Shown one piece after another: positions 45,701-58,400 of a DNA stretch of 64,000 nucleotides. How positions within the stretch are numbered: position 1 is the stretch's first letter; each line of letters opens with the position of its first letter. A model generated the notes under the pieces. The model was not told the DNA's origin. It made no database searches and was given only the letters and a program-made list of their open reading frames with translations. The stretch comes from Pycnopodia helianthoides (lineage: Eukaryota; Echinodermata; Asteroidea; Forcipulatida; Asteriidae): the NCBI GenBank assembly GCA_032158295.1, contig CM063245.1, positions 8,170,700-8,234,699 on the forward strand, written 5' to 3'. The position numbers and the translations under genes were made by a program.

Positions 45701-48700
45701 CTGCCCACCATTGCCACATGGATTCACACTGCATGGGTTCTTTGCTGTTGAATCAAATACAAGTGAATGATTTAGAATCTAGAAACTTTATTTATTAAAA
45801 AGGATAAAATGGTTGGTAAAATTTCCAGGCAGTGTAGCAACATATTGTGTGACAGCTGTAGGTCTTACTGTACATATGCTGACTGGTTTCACTTTGTATA
45901 GATTTAGTACCACACAATGTACAGATTGGAAGACAAACTTCTCATTCATTCATACACTAGACTAATTCCTTTCCTTCTAATGGAAAAAAAACACAGCAGT
46001 GTGGACTAGTTTCCCAAATGCTATGTAGTATAGAGGGCGTACAAGACCATGAGACACAACCTGCCATTTGAGACAATGGTGCTGACCCCATCATCTTACA
46101 CTGGTCATGTTCCACGTGGCTGTTGGAATGCAATCGACCCATAGGAATTTGTGCTCATGGCAGGTCAGCAGAGTTTTATGCGTAACAAAGTGAGTGCTCC
46201 CTCTAGTTCTTATATACAACTCTCTTTCCCCACCCCCCCCCCTCCAAAAGCATTTGTTTCATTTTGTACAGAAGATAAACACAGTGAGAAAGAACGATAA
46301 TTGTTAAGTTCAAAAGAAAGGTAGATGTGGTAAACTTACGGACATCACAGTGGATTCCCTCAAAGCAGAAGTCGCAGACACACTCATATTGATTACATGG
46401 ATCAGCAGGTGATGGCATACAAAAACCATTCACACATTGATTGGGGTCACAGGGATTCAGACCTAATATACACACAAACATTGGTTCAAATTCTTCAATG
46501 GTGAAAAGGAGTAAATGTATGAACTGGGCCCAAATTTATAGAGCTGCTTATGCACAACAAGGAGCTAGGAACAAACTATTTTGCATACAAGAATAAGGTT
46601 ACCATTTTATCAGCTAAAACACCATATCAGGTGCACCATCTGGCTGGTTTCCAAGTTTCCTGCTTGTAATTTTTGTTAAGCAATATATGTTCTGCTTAAG
46701 TAAACATTGAGACCACACAGGCTCTTTTCAGAGCCAACACCCCTCTAAAAGAGATTTACACATGGTTGTACCCGCAAGTTTACTAATTATAGTTACTTCT
46801 TATTTTTTCCACACCATGCAAAGCTTCAAACACCACTCATAATTTATCTGTTTTCTTTACGCATACAAACATTTGCGTGTTGGTATATATTAAAGTCAGC
46901 CCTCAATCTGCATTACATTATGATCCATCCTACAACTAATCTACCCAACATTTCCTTCAATTGACAGGCTCTGATTTCTAATGCTGACAAAAATCAAACA
47001 GAAACAATCAGTTTGGGTACAATTTCAAAATCCTACAATGCTGAAATTCTGTCAACTTACTTATTTCACAGTTACTGCCAGCAAAGCAGCCTTGGCAATC
47101 GCAGGTGTAATCGGTGCATGAACCTTGTACAGCATTGCAGACTCCACCATTTACACAAGGAAAACTCACACAGGCGTCTTGAACTAAACACGGGGTACAG
47201 AATGGTGCAGTTATTTTCATTGTTAGTCTGTTAGAGTGTCATTGTGATTAACGTGTTTACTTTGGTTCAATATTTCCACAAGGAACTACAACGAACACAC
47301 AACACAGCTTGTATGAAAACATCTCTCAGTCTCAAAACACTGACAGGTCCAACAATACAATGCTTTGTCATTATTGTATAGAGCCCTAACTCGAAAAACA
47401 ACCTGGCCTTGAAAGATCTCACCTCAAAGGGCAGTACCTTAGTTTTCACAAACACAGTAACTTTGAGTTACTGTGTAGTTTCATGCTAAAAACCAATTTA
47501 AACTTGAGCAAATATTGACAATAATCCTCCAACAAGAAGACTGTCCACTGAGGAAGTAAAGAAATATGCCTTGAAAAATATGTCAACATTCTTCGCTGAA
47601 TGACTATGAATAAAGTGTGTACAGTATTATGGGATTCATTTTGGCGAGCTAGACCAGGGACATATTTGCATTTCAGTCATTGGTTATGAGTTTTTGTGAC
47701 TTATGTCGTGCTGTGATGACATAATAATTCCGACCAAACTGCAACTGAACATTGGGCCCGGTTAGAGATGTAATCAAGATGATACATATTTACAAAGTAA
47801 CATCAATTTTAAAAACAGAGTTTAATACAAAAATGACTTCCACTACGTAACACTTAACAATCCAGTAATGTTGAAAAAAGTGAAAAACAAATCATGAAAA
47901 TAAAATAATGGGTATATATTTTGAGAACATTTTGTCATCAAATAAAGTGCATTTGTTTTTGGTTAAAGACGTTTTCATCTTGCTCTCTGAAGATATTTGG
48001 TTCGGTGAATTTAAGTAAGAAACTTATTTCTGGCAAGGGTCGCCAAAATGTGCCCAGATAAGTTAGCTAATTTGAAACCACTAGAACATCTCTGAGAGTA
48101 TTTACAGTTGCAGCGAGAACAAAATTACATTTTAAATACATGAGCTTCTTTGCTATAAACACTAATAACGTAAATTGCAGTGGTGTTTTTATTGTTTATA
48201 GAATTGGAATAAAACTCACATATTCCACAAGTTGGTCCAGCATAGCAGCCTGCACAAGTACAAGACGTCTGTGAACATGCAGAGTCCATAACACACTGAG
48301 CACCATTCTCACATACATTGTTGGTCTGGCAGAGATCCACAGCTGTCATACACAAACACAAATCAATAGCACCAATTCAGATAAAACTGTGTTGCCTGAT
48401 GGCAGAATTTGTGGAATTCTGCATAAAGTTGTTATTTAACATGAAGATGAGTCATTATTTAACCCTAACTATTATAGTCTATTTGTTTTTTTTAAGCCTG
48501 TGCGAATATTTCTGTAAATATGTACTTGACGATCGGTCAGTTAACCAAGCACTGATAATTAGTAAGCACTGATAATTAGAAGAAATCTTCAAACAATACA
48601 CGTTACCTTAAAGGAGGTACCCACTGCCTTATAGAGGTACATGTACCCATTGCCTTTTAGGAGGTACCCATTGCCTTATACAGTGTATGTGGTAACTGTT

Positions 48701-51700
48701 ACCATGGAGGTAACCGTTGCCTAAATAGAAGGTACCCACTGCCTTACAGGAGGTACCCTTTTGCCTTATAGGAGGTACGAGATGTACCAATTGCCTTTTA
48801 GGAGGTACCCATTGCCTTATACAGTGTATGAGGCAACTGTTACCATGGAGGTAACCAGTGCCTAAATAGAAGGTACCCATTGCCTTACAGGAGGAACCCT
48901 CTTGCCTCATAGGAGCGAAGCACCTCAAACTGATATGTATTAGGAATTTGATTACTTACGTAGATCACACATTTGTCCTTGGAAGCACGATGAACATTGA
49001 CAGATGAGGTCTCCATCACCACATCCAATGCCTTGTAGGATACATACACCACCATTCAAACAGGGATTACTGGGGTTCAGGCACTGGTTCTTTCCTGTAA
49101 TACAGACAGAGAAATTTTTAATCGTAAACATTTGGTTCAAAGCCAGTGACATTTTAGTCAAAGTGAATACAGATATAATGAATACGTTATGCATAAAATA
49201 ACAAGAACAAATTTGCAAGAAAATAATGAAAGAAAAAACACCCTTGTTGCATAGAATCTCAAGAACTACATGACTTCAGAGGAAGTCGTTTCTCAGAATG
49301 TTTTGTACTATCAGCAGCTCTCAGGTGCTCATTACCAAGTAAGTTTTCATGGTTTTGTATTTCTTCAACAATTACCAAAAGTATCCACTGCCTTTAATCA
49401 ATCATTAGTGAAAGAGTCAAACCAAAATAATCCATATTTCATTTGCATTTGATAACACAGTCAACAATGGTTGAGGTTATTGTAGAGTATTCCCTATTCA
49501 TGTATTTAGGTGAATACATTTTGAAGAGCTTTGCAGAAAAGAACTAAATCCAACTTTTCACCCACTGGCCTCTTCAGTAGGTCTTTTAACAATGAAGCAT
49601 TTTACCCCCTGCCTTCAGTTTAAGCATTTCAAAATAAGTCATAAAGTCACGAACCAATGCCTGAGTAATGTTTATGACAAGAGTCTACATTCAACCTGTT
49701 TTTCCACCTGGCAATAATGAATAAATTGGATTAGGCCCTATAAGCACAAACAAGTTCCACAACAGTGAATTTATGAAATGCATAATGCTCTTTTAAGGGG
49801 TCAAGTAATTTAGGTTCTCATAATTTCAAAGCTGTAGGTGGAGTGCAATGATGGCTGTACTTGTTGAGGTTATCATGAGCTCTACTTTACTTTGGGTATA
49901 CATGTAGGGGAACTGAGCTTGGTGTAAACGCTAAATGGTATATTAGGCTTCTCTAAAAGAGTCCAATTAGCTCTTGAAATGTTATTGTTTAAGACTCTCC
50001 ATACATGTATCCAGTAACACACAGTATTGCCATTGAGCAGTAGATTGTGCCTTCCTTACAAATACTTGATGTTAAAGAGAGCCATTTTGTTTTGGTCAAA
50101 TTTGAAGGCAATGTATTTGGGAAACCCAGGTTCCTCCTAATATCCAAATACGTGCAAGACTTGTAACAAACATGTAAAGTGAATTATGCGAGGAGAAAAA
50201 CAAAAACTGTGAACAATTAAACATTTCTAAATCTTCATAAACGTGAAGTTTTCAATTTATTATCAAATGAAGCTGTAGCCTTTATAGCATAGTGGATATG
50301 CAATTATCATGTACTTACGTTCTTGGCAGGTTTCACCCAGGAAGCATTCAGTGCAGAGACAGACTGTAGATCTGCAGTCATTACTCTGAAAGCATGTCCC
50401 ATCATTCAAACATGGATCAGAAGTATCACACAGGTTGAAGGCTGTAAAATAAGGCATCAAAGTATCCAAATGTTACAACACCATTCACACACTTGATTAA
50501 CCTCATAGCATTATAGCATACATTGTACATCAATCATTGTACATCACGGCTCCAAATTGGAGACAAAAGCCACAAGACTGCTGGACTTGTCACTCAAAGT
50601 ATTTTAATGGCCAGAATTTTGTTTTCAAGACCAGAATCACAATGAGAAAAACACTATTTTCTACACAGTTGAACATATCAACTGTTTTTATTTCAACAAA
50701 GACTAATACTGGAAGAGAAGATTGATCTCATTGTCCTGCAGTCTAATGTAAATGTTAAGCCCTGCATACAAACTCAATCTTGTTTGTTAGAATGGCATAG
50801 GTTGCACACAACTACATGTATGGTTATAAAATGAATCTTCAACACACTGACAGGAAAGCTCATAACAGATCTTAGTTAAATAACTTGCAGAGAATTTGGA
50901 ATGTAAGTTTTTTTCTTTTTCCATGGCTTTGGTCAATTCAACAAAGTATAACATGAGACACGCATCATCCACTCCCACTATCAACCACAGAATACTCGAT
51001 AGGTTTAATACTGCATTGCCAAACCAACCATTAGAGTTAGGCAGTAGTAGATTCACTGTGTAGTATGCTATATTTTTATGGGACTCAGGACTTTGGTTAA
51101 TCAGGTTTAGATAGGGATTTCAAATCTAGAGTAGTTAGGAAAATTTCCTTTCCCCTTATTTTAAACTCAAAGGAAAGATTTCAAAACATTAAGGCAACTT
51201 AATCTCCACTCTAGGCCTGGTCTTAATCTTTGAGAGAGGGCAAGGCCTTTTTCATTTTGCAAAGGTCATTTCCATTGAAACTTTTGACTTTCCGTGCAGT
51301 AATTCCATGGAATATATCCTGGCCACCGCATTGTGTACTAAAATGAAAGTCTGAATCTTACCACCTCTGTCATTACTAAAGTCTAAACAGTTACTAAACA
51401 GACCAGAAGGCCATTTTTAGTTGAATACTTACGTCGATCACATCTTGTCCCTCTGAAACAAGATGGACACTGACATGTGTAACTGTTGGAGGCAAAGTTT
51501 GGTATACACAAACCACCATTCAAACATGGATCCCATCCACATGGATCAATAGCTGTAGGAAAGAATATTTCAAGATTCATTAAAAAGTTTTAAATAACAG
51601 AAGATATTCATTTAATGTTGTTCTACTTGGAACATGCTCTACCAACATTACCCAAAATATTACAAATGTAATTCTTTAGTTGTAGTCGATGATGAGTTTT

Positions 51701-52390
51701 ATACTTGGTAAAGAGAAATAGGGAGCAAGTTTGACTTTTAAAAACTTTTGCATAATTTTTACAAAAGAATAAGTAACATTACATTTACCTATGTACAGTA
51801 TTTTTCAATAATATCACATTTCCAAATATGACGTTTGTCAGTATGCATTTTGTCATTACTGTTCTACATTATTCAAAGTGAGATTAGTGCAGTAGCAAAC
51901 GTTTTGCCATTTTTATCATCAAGCTAAATCTTTTATCTGAAAAAACCATTCAGATACATGTACAGCCTTGGATATACCTTTTAAATTTCTTACACAAAGT
52001 ACAAGGCCCAGGCAATAAGCCAAAATCTTGGATGGCACATTGAAAATCATTGACAAGTGCATCAAAACAACATTCCAGCCTCAGGTACAAATCTCTGCTG
52101 GATTTTGATCTTGAAAGGCTCTGGTTGAATGAGCCATTGTGACTATACTTTTATCATAAAGAAAGCAATTTCTGTGGTAGGGTGGTGTGATAGTGCTGTG
52201 GTGTTTGAGTTTGACCATTGACCTGAAAGTTCCCTTTTGTGTTTAAATTTCTACGTTTTCAGGAAATTTAGTTTTTGTCAAAGATGCACAATGGCAGCCT
52301 AGGCTTCACACTGTAGTTAAATTTATTTCGACTTCTTCTTTTACTTTTTTTTCTTGACAAAAATCAAATTGACATACTACTGTACTAGTA

Positions 52391-52428
<38 letters not shown>

Positions 52429-55400
52429 GTCTACTCAGTACAGTAACACACGGCAATGGAATGGATAAAAAACGTGTGACTGTGAACATTGTAGTACTTG
52501 TACTATTCTATTGTAGGAAAAAGCACAAAGGAAAAAACTTGCAAACATTGTTTAAATAATGTCCAGAATGAATGCATAATTGAAGTTTTTAACATTTGGC
52601 ACATATTATTTTGACTACAAAAGCGTTTGCCTGGCTGGGCCGCTAGCCCAGGTTGGACTCCTCCGTTGCATACACCGCGTCAGTGCAGTGCAACGGATAC
52701 TGACGTCCTACCAGGGCTAGATGGGCCGCTTGCTTGAGTACGAGCCGCTGATGAGTATGACCATGGAAGGAGGTATGAGTATGACCCTCCATGGTATGAC
52801 TGACTGAGCCGACAGTCTAACTTCTAACTAAGTCAACATTTCAAAAAGAGGAGTACAGATTGAACGCCCCAAGCTTGCATAGGTCCGGAAAATTACGACG
52901 TTAACTAAACATTACAGCAGTAAATATTAATACTGTACCATTTCTCTGCCGTTTGGTGTCTTAATATTTTCTTGGTATTCTATTCCGGTAGTGAAATTGA
53001 GAGTACCGCTCTCCAGATGCCAAATTAACTGAAAAGGGCGCCCCCAAGAGACTTTAAGACAATCACTAATTTATGCCAATGATGAACAAAGCAATAAATA
53101 ACGGAACAAAGCGCTCATTTGCATTGAGTGTTTTTTGTCCGGCCCCGAATACGCACAAAATATACTTTTCAAATGCAGAATTTCTTACAAAATCCGTAAC
53201 ATCTCGAGACTGCAATAAGCAAATTTTATGGATCGTTCAGTACTTTTAAGAAGAATTTACTCTTTTTCAATTCATGTAAGTCGTTTAGTTCTGTAATAGG
53301 GAACTTGTTGCCCTTTTTATTTAAACAAATTGAGTTTCTTTCTCGCGCCTATGGCGGGGAGTGAAAAACTATCGAAATTGCCACTACTCCTTTAACATAA
53401 CTTGCCATAACTGGTGGGCACTGCGCAGCGCATGCAGTTGCCTGGATCAAACGGCTTCATGAAGCTGGACAGTTTATCTGTCCATTCATGTAACAATGTT
53501 GATGATTGGTTAACTGTAACCTGTTGCCCTAGAATGAAACACAACTGCCCAATGAAATCCTGTGTTTTGTAGCGTAACTTTATTGTACACGAGGTCATGA
53601 AGGTCATGGAAGCATCCCTCGAAATTTGACTTCGACTGTCATTAACACGCCAACGATTTGCTGTAAAAAAGGCATAATGTGGTAAGTTTGTTTACACTTT
53701 TTAAAGAATAAACCTTAACATTGACTCATCTTTCTTTCTAATTCATGACCATGGTGTATTTTAATGTGTAGTTTGCTGGAATTTTAAGTTTCTTTGAAAG
53801 TTAAAACACTTCACTTTGAAAACTTTTTCCGTGTGTGTTGTGTTTGTGTGTGCGAGTGCGTGTTAACGTAAACATATGGCCATTGACTTAGTACAGGGAA
53901 AGCTCATTTTGGGAGTGTGGGGTCGTCATTTTGTGATCGCTCCGTCCGTGCGTACTATGTATCGTTTTTTGATCGGGACGAGTCTTGAACCTGGCCGACC
54001 TCTGTCGTAAGAGATCAGTGCCGCTCCGGATCGATCCTAGTTATATAACGTCAATTACTGAATATTTTTGTTACATCTTAATTGCAAGACGACGCTGTTT
54101 AAACAACACATACAAGAAATACACTTTTTCCACCACCCCATCCCAAACCAAACTTACCTGCCGTCCAAGTTACTCTCCAGCCTCCGAACTCAATGTTCTT
54201 ATCGGTAGCAAATAATATCCAGATGGTATCGGAGTCCAGTGTTTGAGGCATTGGAGCCATCATTCCTGCAAACTTTTTGGGAAACTCGCCCGCAGTAACA
54301 TTGAGAGTAAAGATATCATCAGGGAAAGAAAGTCCCGTGCCGATATACAAATCATCTTTATCATTCTCTTCGACTTGGAAGAAGTTTTCGAAGGTCAGCG
54401 TGATGGAGGTAGCATATCGAATGTACAGCTGGTAGAACGTATTGTATCGTACGTTGTAAAGGTTTGGATAGTTAGGCGATTGGAAGGAATTGGTTGTACA
54501 TATGTTTGGCCAGTCGAAACATCGGTTGGGAGTCTCGTGAAATATTAAAATATCTGAAACAGAGAGAAGTTATCAAGTTATTATTAGTTGGCGAAATGCG
54601 TTTACATTAATCTCACACAGAAATTAATGCACATCGACAAAATCATATGTCATAATGAAAATCATTACATTGGAACATGACAATTCATTTTACTTACTTG
54701 ATGTTATTGAGCAGTCGTATCCCATGAGCATACCGTCACACTGACAGGCGTAGTCGGGCGTATTTCCCGGCCGCTCAAAACACAATCCTAACCCACTGCA
54801 GGGGTCAGTCTGGCAAGCTAAAGGAGATGAAATAAAGTTTGATATAAATTATTATGTCTGCAAAGTAGGAAAACAGTTTACTATGGTGTTCCATGACATA
54901 GAATAAATCATAAATAATAAAAAAGTTAAGGGAAACAGAACTTTTGACACTGAAGTCTTATTTTTTGCCAATTTGACCTAAAAATTGAGAATTAATATAA
55001 CTATTATAGCTAAAGTGATAAGCTTTAATTAAATTTAAGGTAATGCACGACAAAATCTGCCGATGATAAGTGCTGGTAAACCAAAAACTACAAACGAATT
55101 ATTGTTTGGATCCTGACATTGTATCACAGGTCCATTAACCATGCACAAACAATGCACATCACATGTATTTTGTTTATTGTCCGATGGCCTGTGCAGTTCG
55201 GTTAAAACAGCATCATCTGTCAAAATACGTTAGGAGAAAAGAATTCTTCAAACTTCCTTCCGGCGAAAATCGGGCCAGGCAACTTGTATGACCTTTTCAA
55301 GACTTTAATCACGTGTTGCATTATTCGATTATACTAACACAGACGGTAAAAGATAAGGAAACAGAAGTTTGAAAAACGACGAACACTTCCCCATTTTTTC

Positions 55401-58400
55401 AAAACGAAAAGTTGATGATAAAATTTGATTGCTTGTTTAGGCCAATGTCTTTAAGAGAAGGGCAAGGTTGGTTGAAGATGGAAAACAATGTATAATGATG
55501 CATACATGTAGTGCATGACTTAGTTTTATTGTTATACTATTTCCGGTTTATTAAAACAATTAAATCGTAGCCGGGGCAAAATTGCTACAAAGTTCACAAG
55601 TTAAAAACAATAAATTGTACATAAAATTACTTTAATTAAAAAATTGCTTTTTTACATAAGACTTACACAATATTAAACTAAGAGACAACAATTACATTAC
55701 AAAGCACACCAAAATGTTGTATATATTTTGGTTAAAAATACTGACAAGGTATAGGACTATTAGGCCTGTATGTTGGGTTTGCACGGTTTTACGGCTGATT
55801 GTTACCCTGTTTCATATTACACACTAAAACCTATTGGCTTGGGTAACCACTGGCAGAACACGTCGAAACCTTTCAATATTGCTGCAAAGCTGAAGCAAAT
55901 ATCTTTTCTGCGGTCATGCATTTAATAATTAATAAGCACACGCTCTTAATTTAAATAACCAAAACCCCAATAAAAGAACACGCTTTTTGATAATCTCTTA
56001 TTTGTTGACATGAGCTCTATTTAATCCTGCGTTCCATACTGGAGCTGCATACTCCGTCAATGGTCCCATGTAACCCATATAAATTGTGAATATTATACCT
56101 GGAATGAAAATATGATTTTTTGTGTCAACAGTTTAGGCATGTATTAAAAAAAACAATAATCTTGACACAGTCGACTATGTGGAAATCAGTGGATGAAATT
56201 TGTAGATGCAAACGGCTACATGTCTGATTTCACTCTTCCATCATCTAGTAAAATGCACCATAAGCCGATCATTGTCGGCAACATGGCGGGACCCCGATCT
56301 ATTTAACGGTCACATTGAACACAAAAACACAAACTATATGTGATATTACAGAAAACCGAATCAATTGAATCGGTGGAAAATTTCGCTGAATAACTCCATT
56401 GTAATGGTTTGAAATGACATATTTTTGATAGGGAAATATGAATGAACTGCCCATCCTATATAAACAAAATAAAAATACAAACTCACAAACAACACAAAAA
56501 CATGTAAGAAATGTGGGTCTTTTTGGAGAGAAATATTCAGTGACGTATGCGTAAACTATGCGGCGGTTAAATTGAGGCATTCAAAATATCATATTATTGT
56601 GAATTCAACCTTGAAGTCTAGTGTATACAATGAAAATGCTAAACCTATTGAAAGCAAGACAACCTCGTAAAATATGGGAACTGTGATTCGAGTATTTCTG
56701 GGTGGACAAATACGTCACACAAGCGATAAATGATCACTGTTGAATTATACAGGAGCCATGATGTAAATTAAGTATTAGATATCAAAACATGTTTATTCTA
56801 TAGCTTGAATTCATAACCGTAAAATACATTTTCATTTTTCATAAAATGTGTTTCCACGGACACAATTTGTATTTGTTTGTCACATTTTTTTAAAAACTGA
56901 GTATTCTCGGTTCTGTATTGTACAAAACTGATTAGAACACATACTTTTTTCGTTATCAAAAACAAGAAATATTTATCAACGACACTAAACTTACTCGTGA
57001 AATGAAATAAGGCAACAGGTACAAGACAGTATAATTAGGAAATCAGATGTGTTGAATATGTGTGCTTCAAGCCTCAAGTTTTTAATTCACAACATAAAGC
57101 GAGCCGAGGAACATTTCAGATAATAGTTTTGTCTGCATTTTACCATTCTATACCGCATTTACAGATATACTTCAATGATGTACCGGTATTTTATACAGTA
57201 ATTCATTTTTAATTTACATGTCAAATGGAAGCATGTGTATATAATACACTGCACACATTAGCTACCTAATGGCTGCTAACACATTAGCCCTACCCATACT
57301 ATCATTATGGTAGACAAATATGCAAATGAAATCGAATTTCTTCAAAATGGCGATGGGTCACTTAGCAACGGGGAAGCTCTGAATAATGTAACGAGGATTG
57401 GTCTGAAAAACTACTGTACAGTAGACACAATATGCAGCTGTAAATATCATTAATTTTGATTTATTTATACCCGTTGGGTGTAGTTTTTGGTTGATGTCCG
57501 ACATGCATTGTAATTGTTATGCAAATATATACAGGATTTGCCATTCAGTGTAGCAATTGCCGCCTAAATTTCCTGCAGTGACCACTGTATCAGAGTCTCT
57601 AAAGACAAGGTTTAAACGGAATACTTGGCAGCTGATATTCTCAAATTATGTAGCTCAATGCAATGATATCCATCGGGTCGGAAATAATCCATTTTAAGTT
57701 TTACGGAGAATATTATGTGTATATATTTTATTTGTACCACGAGAATTCTTTTAAGTAAATCTCCAGGTATCTAGTCTGTAAAAACATAGCCTATACAAAG
57801 CCGATTGAAAACAAGGTTGATGTATTTAGATGCAGAAAACAACCGTCTGATATCAAACTGCATGTTGCCTTCTCAACGGGCTAAAGCCAACCAGAGCTCG
57901 ATTGCACAAACTGCTACATGTATTACTATTAAGATTCATCTTAAAGGAACATTACAGAATTGGTAATTGTAAAATATACTTTTGATCACAGATTTACATA
58001 AAACTTACACGGTCTAATGATGATGATAGAAGAAAACATCCCTTGAAATATTTCTGTCTGAAATGTCATATTTGATGAGAAATGAATAAACTAATTTTCC
58101 GATTGGAGTTTATCGCTCAGTGAGTGTTTTATTCATTTTTTGAACCCATATGATTTCATGCAAATGTGTAATCGGTTTTTCACTATTTTCTCGTGACCCA
58201 GATGGCCGATCGATCTCAAACTTCTACAGGTTTGTCAGTTTATGTATATGGTGGATTACAAAAAGTGCTTACACTGCCAGCAACTGTTTTGTTAGCAAAA
58301 ACCAATTCTGTAATGTTCCTTTAAGATGAGTTGTGATTAACGCCATAGTGATTTGTGCTGTGACATCCCACTTTGCTTAGCAATTAAGATTGATGTGAAT

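Larger units (their letters stand above)
51553..54157 (-). other. Intron 3 (2.6 kb) between CUB and the EGF array
   Basis: Holds a (ACT)n microsatellite, a GC-rich patch with inverted repeats near 52.63-52.85 kb, and a 71-codon open frame at 53392-53607 with no splice-site or domain support. No exon was recognised. Confidence 0.7.

Noticed and set aside
48629..48928. 99-codon minus-strand open frame with repeated peptide wording
   Set aside because: A translation of the 141-bp tandem repeat; no splice or start context.
642..51552. Identification as Notch, Delta or another standard EGF-array receptor
   Set aside because: The CUB domain, the eight-Cys domain type and the absence in view of LNR, DSL or transmembrane parts do not fit.
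642..51552. Laminin-type EGF assignment because of eight cysteines
   Set aside because: Laminin EGFs add the fourth disulfide after the sixth Cys; here the extra pair lies inside the standard spacing.
53392..53607. 71-codon minus-strand open frame in the CUB-array intron
   Set aside because: No flanking splice sites in the gene's phase, no recognised domain, and the CUB exon already joins exon 4 in phase.
54243..54548. 101-codon plus-strand open frame
   Set aside because: It is the antisense shadow of the CUB exon.
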